This document shows positions 32,545-44,500 of a stretch of DNA of 64,000 bases, in pieces. The stretch lies in NCBI GenBank assembly GCA_014526335.1, contig JACTAT010000060.1, positions 8,473,686 through 8,537,685 of the forward strand. Reading direction: 5' to 3'. Source of the stretch: Chrysaora quinquecirrha. Lineage: Eukaryota; Cnidaria; Scyphozoa; Semaeostomeae; Pelagiidae. Below the pieces are notes generated by a model. It was given only the letters and a program-made list of their open reading frames with translations. It was not told the DNA's origin and made no database searches. The first letter of the stretch is position 1, and each line of letters opens with the position of its first letter. Position numbers and translations under genes: made by a program.

Positions 32545-35500
32545 TCAGCTGAAGAAATAGACAGAATCTCTTACTTGATTTAGATCGAAATTTCCTGTAA
32601 ACAGAGATTTACAATTAAATTAAACTTGAATCAGAACAGAAACTTCGAATCCCTAAAAGACTACCCTACATGATGACACCCATCACTCTCAATTTAGGCA
32701 TAATGGGGAAATTTACAAATTTGCTCCAGAAAGTATGATATTAAAAAGATAAATGTTACTTAAAATGAATTGAAAAATATATAGCTTAAACATTCAATAT
32801 ATGAATTTTTTCAATGTATAGATAGAAGATTATACGGATTACCACTTTACTGAAGTGTCAAGATATTTGGTATTGCTACTACTAATTTGGGACACTATCA
32901 GCTGTAACCCCAGAAGTCTGGGTACTCATTAACCGGCCTCAAAAGGGTGGACAGTTGAGTCGACTGACGTCTTCTAGTTCATGATTCCGACCATGGTTTG
33001 ATAAGAAACCATGCATGTGTTATCATGCATGAATACGAACCTCCGCGTATTAACCATTATACTATATTGGTAATATAGTGGCTGGAGCAATAAAATTTCA
33101 AGGGCAAAGAGGAGATATAATAAAGCTAAAAGCATTCATTTTATGTTGTACATACCTGGAGCAGGTAGATTGCCGAATTTAGAAATTGCTTTGTACTGGC
33201 CTTTCAAAGGTCTAGTCATTCTGGTAAAGAGAAAATTGATAGATCATGAAAATGAGGTATGATTCAGTTCTTGAAAGTACGAAAACAATAAAGTTATCGA
33301 ATCATTTGGAATCAATGAATCATAAAGAGATCATCGAATCAAAACGAATAAATGAAACCATGAAGGAAAGAAATCAGTGAATCGTCAAATCATAGAGAAA
33401 GAAGCAACGAATCACATAGAATCAATAAATTTAATTCTTGAATCAACGGATCAAATCTTTTAGTGTGAATTATGCAAGTACATGGCTCAGATCACTTAAG
33501 GATGGCATCAGGTGCAAAGATCTTCCTGCTGAAAATGCTTCATATGCTGCTATGCGTGATCATTTATCTTTGAACAAACAGCACCATGTGTGTCCCTGTT
33601 TCCTTGGTTATCAACTCTAAGGGTACACTTACATAATGTTAACACCTGTGTAAGATGGAGAGCACATTTAGCCCTGAATAGACTTATTCAATGAAGCGCT
33701 GCAAATATGGAAATTTTTCAAAATTACCCAACAGAGAGTTTTTTTATACCCATTTCAAATTAAATAGCCAAAAATTAGTCTAAGTGCATAGTTTTACTAT
33801 TTAAACCCTTGTATCATTGATTCTAAGAGAGTACAAAATTTACGTTTTTTAGGGGTTGACCACTCAGTGTGAAAGCCCTTATAGAATAAAGAACTTTGAA
33901 TGTTCATAAAATCAAAAGTACCAGTGTTAGGACAGTGAAATTCTGCACCTAGGCTAAGTTTTAGATGCTCTATTTAATGTTTGCATTTTAACCAATGGTA
34001 AAGGTAAGGAAAAAGCTCAGTGATGTGCATGAAATCAATCAAAATAAAGCGAAGTTAAATCTATCTACCTGAGTCCTCCAAATTTCGTTTGGAAATGCTT
34101 CTGCAAATCTTCCAGAATTGGTTCTTCATGTAGTGCTACGAACTGCTCTCTACATATCTACAAGACGATAACAAACAACAAATTTAAAACCCAGATTAAA
34201 CACCGCATTTCTCATTAAACTGGCTACACTAGCACCTCCCACTTGCTGTAATTGCTGTTGTTGTTGTTCAAGGCAGCTCAGGAAGGGATAGATTTTCCTA
34301 CTACAAAACATACTACAATAGATAGGATTCAAACCTGGACTGCATGACCAAAGAGTCAACAAAGTTTCCACCGAGCTATAGAGCTCAATTAAATCGCCTA
34401 GTTGCTCTCCAAGTCATACAGCTACAGCGCAAGATTATCCAGCTCTTCTCCTATTTAACTTATGAGCCTTTTACGTTGATACTTCTTAAGAACCATGCAT
34501 ATTTATATTGTGTGTTACAAGCGACCTATCAGTTCCAAGGAGAATAACAGAGACTTGTGTAGCGAGCCTAGTGTCTTATGTGCTGAATTTCGTGCAATCA
34601 AGTTCCACAAAAGCATGATCTGAGTGAGTGCGATGGAAAATAAAATGTCGAGCCACTCCATATTGATAATGTCCAACCTAATCAAGTTAAACGTGTCATG
34701 CTACAGGACTCATTTCCTCCTTCAGCAATGAGATTTGGCACATGAGAAGCGCGGCCTTATCTCCTGAATATTCACCAGTAAAATAAGCAAAAGAATTTGA
34801 AGAGATCAAAACTTGAAATTCATTACCTTGCTCATAATTGGAACAGTAGAAGCATGTGTCCAAAAACTATCATGTACGGACGCAAACGTAAGCCCTTCTC
34901 GCTGGCAATGCAAAGCTGTCAGCATCATATGACATGAGTCAAGAGAATGGACGAAATTCGGAGCAAAACCTCCTTTCTGCTTCTTCAAATGAGGCTGTTT
35001 AGTGCTGTCGAACATTGTAGTCAAGGCAACATTTTGTACAGGGGTTGGAACTTCTTCTGTGGTTTCCCTATGGTAAGGCTGCGTCACAGGGAGACCGAGT
35101 GGAGTGATCCAGTTTACGCAATGTCCTGTTAATGATATTTGTGTAGCTGCGACTTTTAGCCAGGCCTGCAATAAAGTGATAATTTATTAAATAATACTTG
35201 CAACCCTGTGCTTGCTAACTATTGATCAAAAGATTTATAGTGTAAGGTTAGCCGAATGAAGACGAAGCCAAATGGTCGAACATTGTTTGTAAAGCAAATC
35301 TCAGATGTTTAATGAAAAATTTTTTATCGTAAGCCAAGGACCTTCATCTTACAAAGAATGAGACGATGTACGTCAAGAGCTTGGCTAAACCGAAATTCAA
35401 TTTACATTGAGACTACATCAAAATATGGATTTCTAGAAGAATTAAAGTTTCAAAGGAAACAAGCAATAACAGACCTGAATATTTCTGGCTGATCTGAACA

Positions 35501-38500
35501 GTTCTCCAATACTTTTAAACACTTGATCGGCAAGATAAGTTGAACCTTTGAACAGCAATTCATCAGCTACATTTAAATCTCTTAATTGTTTTTCAATCTG
35601 CAATCGACCACCGACAAACGTTACACCATAAACTATTGTCATCACAGTTTGTTTAACGACTTTTCTGTTTACTTTTCCTGAAAGAAAATAAGTTCATTCA
35701 GCAAGCAAATTAGCTAGCTAGTTATTTAATAAGTTAGCTAGTTAGTTAACTAATTATGTCAATCAGTCAGTCAGTCAGTCAGTCAGTCAGTCAGTCAGTC
35801 AGTCAGTCAGTCAGTCAGTCAGTCAGTCAGTCAGTCAGTCAGTCAGTCAGCCAGTCAGTCAGTCAGTCAGTCAGTCAGTCAGTCAGTCAGTCAGTCAGTC
35901 AGTCAGTCAGTCAGTCAGTCAGTCAGTCAGTCAGTCAGTCAGTCAGTCAGTCAGTCAGTCAGTCAGTCAGTCAGTCAGTCAGTCAGTCAGTCAGTCAGTC
36001 AGTCAGTCAGTCAGTCAGTCAGTCAGTCAGTCAGTCAGTCAGTCAGTCAGTCAGTCAGTCAGTCAGTCAGTCAGTCAGTCAGTCAGTCAGTCAGTCAGTC
36101 AGTCAGTCAGTCAGTCAGTCAGTCAGTCAGTCAGTCAGTCAGTTAGTTAGTTAGCTAGGCTAGTTAGTAACTTAGTTAGATAGATAGATAGTTACTAAGT
36201 TAGTTAGTCAGTTAGTTATTTAGTTAGTTAGTTAGCAAAGTAAGTAAATTACCTTCTAACTGCATCGCAACTTTGTGTCCTTCGGCTGCATCAGCGGCCC
36301 TTTTCTTTCCACCAGATTAGCAACTTCTGCGTACAAGTCTTGCGGCTTTTCGCATGGTATTAAATTCACCTGCCTATATAAAGTAAGAGAATGTGTATTG
36401 TTTATCAGTAACAATGGTAAATAATTCCAAAAAAGTTCAAAGTTGTTGAGAATGGGGAATCGTGCAGTGAAAGCATAAACTTCTCATCTGATTTCTCTTC
36501 AGTGTACACAGTTTTTCCTTGTATTAGAAAAACACACCGGCTTGGAAGAGGTTAAACACCAAGAATGTATGTAGCAGGAATATAATAATAGCATAAGCTG
36601 AATCTCATTTTATGCAGCGAATAAGAGTTTTTATGGACCTGCATTCTGTGCAGCGCTTCCTGCCTGAAATCATGTAGATAAAAAACAGTTTCCAACAATA
36701 AATCTCCATAAAGAAGTTGTTTGTGTTCTTTTTTCTAGTCCGATACAAAGGAAAGTATTGGAATAATAATATACATCATTACTTCTTTTGCAGGAGATTG
36801 CTAGTATGGTAGGGTTTCGAGCCCCAGCCAGGACAGCCTCGCAGTCTTAGGATTAAGGTCTCGTCAGTTTATCTACTACTGAGTCCCTAGCGACTGGCGC
36901 TAAATACACCATTTCATCTTTACCTTCACGAATTAGGAGTCATCGAAGTTAAGTCTACTAAAAACAGATTGGTCCAAATGAAATAAGTCCTGAATAAACA
37001 TAGAATAAGGACTAACTTACATTGCACCCTCTACATCATGACCCATTGCCGCGTAATGTTGAAGACCATTACATGAACCATCTTGATGTACTGGTAAATG
37101 TGATATGAATTCTGCTAACTTTGGTGATCTAATTGCATCAGTTATTTCCATACAACATGCGAGACATTGCCACGGTTCATCTCCTTCTTGCCACCATTTC
37201 CGACCCTGAAAAATCGAATCAAAAACATCGATAGACTTGTCTTGTTTAGTCATAAGACAAGACAGACAAGACAAAAAAAGGCAAGACACTGGGTAAGACA
37301 AGACAAGACAAGACACTAGGTAAGACAAGACAAGAAAAGACAAGACAAGACAAGACACTAGGTAAGACAAGACAAGACAAGACACTAGGCAAAACAAGAC
37401 AAGACCAAACAAGACAAGACGAGACAAGGCAAGGGAAGGCAAGATAAGGCAAGGCAAGATAAGACAAGAAAAGACAGGACAAGGCAGGACAGGGCAGGAC
37501 AATAAAGTACAAGACAAGACAAGACAAGACAAGACAAGACAAAACAAAACAAAACAAGACAAGACAAGGAAGGAGAGGGTAGGACAGGACAGGACAGGGC
37601 AGGACAATACAGTACAAGACAAGACAAGACAAGGCAAGGCAAGGCAAGACAAGACACAACATGTCTCTTACTTTCAGAGGGTTGTCAGCTGAGTCGATGA
37701 TTTCTTCCATCATTTCATTAGCATATTCTACTCTTTCCTTCAATGATGCCTTCTTCTTTGAGCCATGAAGATTGACGAGATGTATTTTCAGCCAATCTAA
37801 TCCATCTTCTCCCAAAGGTCGTCCTCTTCCAAAAACCAACATTCCTCTTGACACGTCGCTGCCTAAATATCATACAAAATTTAGCGAGTGATGAAATGTG
37901 TTTATAAACTATACAGCTGTACCGTAAATCCTTGAATAAGCCCCCTGAGGGCTTAATTATGTTTCATTATTTTTGAGGGGGCGTATTCAAATGGGGGGCT
38001 TAAACGAGGGGGCTTATAAATTATTCATATGCCCCCTGAGGGCTTAATTACAGGGTGGCCCAAAAAAAAGGGACCCCCTAACTAAATAATTTATCAATAA
38101 TTTATTCTTAAGTTGGAATTTCATGAAATTAATACTACATGATATTCAACTCAAGTGAGATATATCATGTAAATATCATTATGATATGGGTTAGTATCCC
38201 TGAATAAATAGACTTTCAAACTTTACAGTCCAAAAACGTACTGTAACAAAATATGCAACTTTATACCCTTACGTAATCCTTATGCAACAAAACAGAAAAA
38301 TCAATAACTCATTCTTTCAGTCCAATGATATTCAAAATGTCCTCAATCCTGCTCAAAACACTTCACTAATATGACTGACCATACATTAATGGTCGTGACA
38401 ATTTTACTCTGGGATCATGATTCTCCTTCACGCACGATTGCAGTACAGTACGCAATGATGGAATAAACAGCTGGTTTTTGGACATCATGAATTTCATGTC

Positions 38501-41500
38501 CAATTGCGCCGAGATGGAAGCTCTTATCACCAACATATTTCTACACGATATCGCACTTGACTTGAATATTACCTGGTATAAACTTGATAATATTACTCCT
38601 TGAGAAAATTTATTCAGAAATTATTTACCAAAGGGGGTCCCTTTTTTTTGGGCCACCCTGTATGTTTCATTATCTTTGAGGGGTCTTATTCGAGTGGGGG
38701 GCTTAAACGAGGGGGGCTTATAAATTATTCAAAAGCCCCCTGAGGGCTTAATTATGTTTCATTATCTTTGAGGGGTCTTATTCAAGTGGGGGGCTTAAAT
38801 GAGGGGGGCTTATAAATTATTCATAAGCCCCCTGTGGGCTTAATTATGTTTCACACAAGCCTGATTTATCATCGACTTAGAGAATGAATTTTTCTGTCAT
38901 AACGCGATAAAGTACTAATATGGACTCAAAAAGGCCAACACCAACATTTCAGGGATGGGGGCTAGTTAACCATATCTCACTCTAGGGTTGAAGCAAATAT
39001 GAAGGGGGGCTTATTTGAGGGAAGGCCAATTCAAGAATTTACGGCATATATGCCACAAGATCTGACAAGCAAAGACAAATAAAGACTGATATAGCAAATC
39101 AAATCAAATCTAAGAATATAAGAAACTTACCCAGATGACAGCAATGAGGTGGTACGGGATAAACTCTTCCTCTGAAATCCATGTTGCTTGGAAGCCAAAA
39201 TAACTTGTTTCTCAAATGATTTGCAACAGATAATTTATACAATAAATCCATCCTCAGTGCAAACATTTCACTGTTGAATTTTTTAACGATTCTTCTTTCT
39301 TTAATCACGGCTTGGCGCTCTTCATCTGACATATCTCTTCTGTAAAGCAAAGAAATAAATAAAATTCTAGTGCTGACGGGTACTGGTTGGAAAATATTAA
39401 GTAATTCTTCCCTAATCTCTGAAATGGAATGAAATTTATGGTGTTGAAATTGAAATTCAAAGCATTCCAACACGATTTGGCCTCCTGTCATATATAGTCA
39501 GGCTTCAGGCTTAATAAAATAGAACCAAAAAGAGGCACTTACCTCGTTTTGATTTTCGGCAACGGTGGCAAATCAGGTCCAAAAATCTCAAGCTTCGAAT
39601 TTCCTTTGTCATTGAAAATATCGATCATTAAATCAAGTATCCTTGTGTTGACTGTCCAGCAAGTTGTTCCCAAGAAATTTAATGAGTCATAAATAGCATT
39701 CAATTCTCCCTTTTCTGCTTTCTCGTTTAATTCACTCAGCTGATATCTGTCCATGATCGTACGAACAAATGGCGCTGAAAATTTAACAGAAAGATAACTT
39801 GTTATTCATGTCAAGCCAGGCTTATGTTGACGTACGATACGACTGAAGGTGCTGTGGCGTTGTGGCCTAACCCAGCTGGTTCGTGGTGTCAGAAGCTCAG
39901 CAAGGTCGGGGTTTGAGCACTAGCTACGATGCGTCACAGCCACGGTCAAGGTCTCGATAAGTTAACCTGCTACTGAGATCCTAGCGACTGGCGCTAAATA
40001 TACCATTTCACCTTCAGTTAAGATACAACTAATGCCAGCTAGTTGTAACTGCTAACCTATGTCGACATGTCAACAACTGGTCAGAACTTACAAGGATACA
40101 GTGATCGCAAGAGCGCTAAGGTTGACTGCGGGAATCAGTTGTCAACTAATTGCAGAAGAAGAGCATGTCAAACTATCTGGAGCTATGCGCCGACTAGTTC
40201 CCGTCAAAAAGGAACTAGTTCCCAGAGCGCTTATGTCGACAGGTCAGTTGCGATAAATCATTTCCAAAAATCACCGATTAACAGTGGAAAACTAGTTAAC
40301 TAGATAGTTCTGACTGTTAGCAAAGGAAATGGGTATATATAAGAGGGCGACATCCACCCTTTTGCGATCCAAAGCAAAAGCAAAAGCTAATAGAAAATTC
40401 ACAAAACTTACTAGGATGTACAAGATAGCCGCCTTCTGTAACTGATGACCAAGGGCGCGGGGGCACCAGCATCGGCACCTTCTCAGTTTCCATTGCAATT
40501 TCGCCTTGGTTTGTAAGATAACTCTTGTAGATTCTTGCCATCGCTGGATGCATCTTAAGAATACCAAATCTTCTACCTTCGTATGAACTATATCCATGCG
40601 TCAATGCTGAGACTATTTCTGGAGACTTTGACGTGAAAAGTTCGGTGTTTACTTTCGCGTTTCGAATAAGTAAATCGATCAAAACACCAGCGACCTAAAA
40701 AGATTAAAATAACATTTACGTTTTGGTCGTTCGTAACAAAAACCCAAAAAACCTGAACTATCAACAATAATTTTCACGAGTCCCGCGGAGCTGTTTAGTC
40801 TATGGTCTAAGATAATGATTAAGAACTAATTTTTGGTTGAAACTTTAATTCATGACCCGAACTAGATAGGCACTGCTTTTTGGGAAGTTGCGCGATCGTA
40901 AGCAGGCCCAATAGCCAGAATTAAAACCCAACAGTTACGGTTTGGTAAAAAAAGAACCCTGTTTTTCCTTGGGCCTGTGTACAAGGCGTGTCAAAGTTTC
41001 CGATACTCAAGCTCCTCAACCACACCGACACCCCGCTACAACTACAGTTTGAGCGATCTCATTTTAGTGTTAGCCTCAGTTTCATGAGCGATAACTGGGA
41101 CTCAGGTAATAAGTCTTCAAGTAACCTATCAAGCACACAGGAATGTGAGGGCGGGTGGACAATTTTAAAACATGATTGAGAACGTTTGCAACAAATATAA
41201 GTTTTTTTTCTCATTAAGAAACGAGCATTCACAAGGCAGGTACACAGCTGAGATGGATCTGAAACATTTTTGAAATAACACCTTAGGTACCAACTTATTA
41301 ACCTCGGAAAGACGGTTAGCTGAGTCGACTGTAGACTTTTCCTATTAAAAGGAATACTGATAAGATTCGGACCCATAATCTAACTCAAGCGTGAGCTGAG
41401 CGTTTGCCAAGCTATCTCAAAAGAAAGTAACTAGACAAGTACTAAAACAACTAGGTCACGTTTGGCCATTTGGTGAATTACCACTACCCTAGCAGTGGTC

Positions 41501-44500
41501 TTGATTCTTGAATGGCTAAATGCAGTTTTATGTCATGATTCTGTGTGTCAAGTACGCCATTGAGGAAGGAAGGAAGGTTGAAAAGCCTGGAGGAAGAATG
41601 GTTGACAAAACAAAATTTGTAAGGATTTAAAATAAAACCATGTAAAATTACTCACCAAAACTTTCACAGTGTAAGGCCAAGTGGGTGCATTAATGTTTAG
41701 TGAAACCAAATTGCTTGTTCTCTGCTCCAAGCTTCGCCATTTCTCACGAGGTATCTCTCTAGCAACGTCATTCATCGATACTGCATAGTCCACGTAATCA
41801 CTGCAAATTTCGTTAACCTAAAAAAACTCGTTATTTGAGAAAACATCTTCAATACCCAGCTACAGTAATAACAATACAAGGCAAAACGATACCAGAAACC
41901 AGACCAGAAGGCAGTGAGTAGGGATGAGATGAGAGGACTCGACAGGAGATCACACAGGGGGGGTAATTTTTTGGAACCTCCTGTTTTTGGCAGACCTTTC
42001 AAATTCTGAAAACGGTAGACTTGGCAGGAAAGTTTCCTCTCCAAAAAAACACAGCTGGCTGATCAGAACAAAGTCGAAATAAACCATTGATTTTCAAGCG
42101 AAAACAAGACTCCTCTGTGAAACATTCCAGCTTCGGGGACAGAAGGTTTAGGAGACCTTCGATATCTACCGTTTTCAGAAGACAGTTCCAAAAAAATACG
42201 TTTCCACGTCAAGGCGTCTGCTGAAAACAGAGAGCGTATTTTTTTGGCAACATCCCGTTTTTGGAAGACCTGCCGAGAATCGCAGACTGATCAGACCAGA
42301 CAAAGTCAGACCAGACCAGACAAAGTCAGGCCAGACCAGACCATGCAACGCCAGACCTGACCAGAGAAGACCAGAAAAGGCAAGGCCAGACCAAGACAAT
42401 TCAATAAAAGATAGGATTAGAGAAGGCAAGACAAAACATCCATACATACACTGAAAAATAAAAAATACAGAAGACCCATCTAAATTAAGCTGGAAAAAAC
42501 ATCATGTAAGGATTTAGACACTTTTACCTTTGAAATAACGCCGGCTTCTTTTTTACACTTCATAGAGTAACTTGCATGGACTAAACCACCCAAATAACGA
42601 CATATGTAATTCACGGATACACCCTGTGGTTGTGAGCAAAGTATAGGAACAACATCGTTGATGACGATCTCAGATAGCTTTTCAGGCTCAACAAGCTTCA
42701 GGTATGGAATGAATTTGCCCTGCAGACCTAAGGAGGGAAGGAAAAACAGTAGCATAAACATAAGACACCAATCTTGAATAGAGGCTCCGATTATTACCCA
42801 GCTCGTTACTAGTAGTATGCGTGATGTACAAATAACTGTTTTTCTTTTTATGTTTATCTGCCGCTTTGTGTTTTTCTCAAATTAATTCTTATTACAGCAT
42901 TTAAGTCTTGTTTCATCAGAAATACCCTAGTCGTCTTGTTTCCGTTAAAGATCTTAAAGATTTCGCAGCTGCCTTTAGGAGTGAATGGTCAAACACCAAC
43001 AAAGATAAAAAAATATTTTGTTTTATAAGGCACGACGTTAATAATGTTTTCGGATGTCGCAATGTTGTAATAAGATTTAATGGAAAGGAATACTAGATTT
43101 CTAGTGTGTCCCCCCCCCCCGTAACTTAAGACGACAAAGACAACAAAAGCATCGTACTTCTAACTGCTGAGTATTTCTGTGTATGATCCAGAACTCCGTT
43201 TTGTAATTCATTTTTGATAGCCTCGGTCATTTGTTGACACCAGTCTTGGCAAATCTTTAAATACAGATCCTTTCGTTTCTTCTCTTTCTCTGAGACATGA
43301 TTCTTTTTCTCAATCGAAGGAACTAAGATGAATCCTAAAAGAAACGAGCGGAATCTGAAAACAGTTTTGAAGAAAAAACGGAAAGGCTGTCTTCATTGAA
43401 GTTAGTTAAGGAAGACATTTTAGTGCAGCATGATTAACCGTATTTCCTCTAGACGCTTATTTTGCTTAACCATCTTTAGGTACGGCGCTTATTTGAGGGC
43501 GGCGCTTATTTCGTAAGTCGCTTATTAGAAGTACTTCCATTTCAAGAAAAAAAGAAAACAGAGTACCTGTGAACTCATACTGCCTTTTCAAAATCCACTT
43601 TCTACCATTGCTTCTAATAAGCATCGCATTTAGGTGCGGCACTTATTTGAGGGCGGCGCTTATTTCACTCAATCAATCCCAGGTGCGGCGCTTATTAGAC
43701 GGCGGTACTTAAAAGAGGGCGGCGCTAATAAGAAGAAATACGGTAACTCTTATCTGTACATTTGATCTATTTTACGTAATCCGTAACGTTGCTGTATTAT
43801 TTTCAGGTTCAGCACTGGCAACATCGATGTATTTCCTGAACCGGGGTAGTAAACGGGAACTCAAGGCCTTGGCGAAAGATAAGCCATTATTGGTGAAACA
43901 TTTGAGATTTGCTTTAAAAGGTAACCAATAGAATTTTGACAAGAGAGTCCACGTGAGAAGATAAACTCTTTATGGCCGTACAATACTTGAAGCATTTGGT
44001 TTTGATAAAGACAGATTCCCATTCTGAACCCCTTAGTGAAACAATGAGCTTCCTCTGCTAATTTTTACGAACCAATTTTGCTGTAATTTCTTAAGCCGCG
44101 GCTACACGTGCGACAGTTTGCTAGAAACGGCGACAGAACATGTTCAAAAAACTGTCCACGCGACCGGAAAAACTAAGAGTTGCACGTGTAGCCAGGGATA
44201 TATTTTTGAACAAAATGTTCTGCAACCTTAGGAAATACGGTCGCAGAATATTGCTTTAGTTGAACTTTTCGCGACATGTTTCTGCTTGTCGCCTGTAATG
44301 TCGCAGCCAGCGTGTAGCCGGTTTTTTTTTTTTAATTGGTGCCGCAACACATTGCATTGTTTTCGCGCCTTTTCCTCGAAATTTTCTAGGACTCATTCTT
44401 TTTATCGGGCAAGTTGATTGTTGCAGAACGTCTGTCGCAGCATTTTTGTCGCAGTGTGTAATCACCTCAAGATTTCTCAGAACAGGACATTTTTCAAGTG

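Noticed and set aside
35756..36154. 132-residue Ser-Gln-Ser-Val repeat ORF
   Set aside because: Pure translation of the (CAGT)n microsatellite; no coding signal outside it.
37017..37854. Long Cys/Leu/Val-rich ORFs on the minus strand
   Set aside because: Translation of the (AAGAC)n array fused to real POLRMT exons at either end; splice sites remove the array.
40059..40303. Two overlapping plus-strand ORFs in a POLRMT intron
   Set aside because: No domain or splice support; region has small inverted repeats (AACTAGTTCC) and looks like an old element I cannot classify.
42908..43096. 62-residue plus-strand ORF in a POLRMT intron
   Set aside because: Protein-like in places but no family recognised and no coding context; could be a decayed element.
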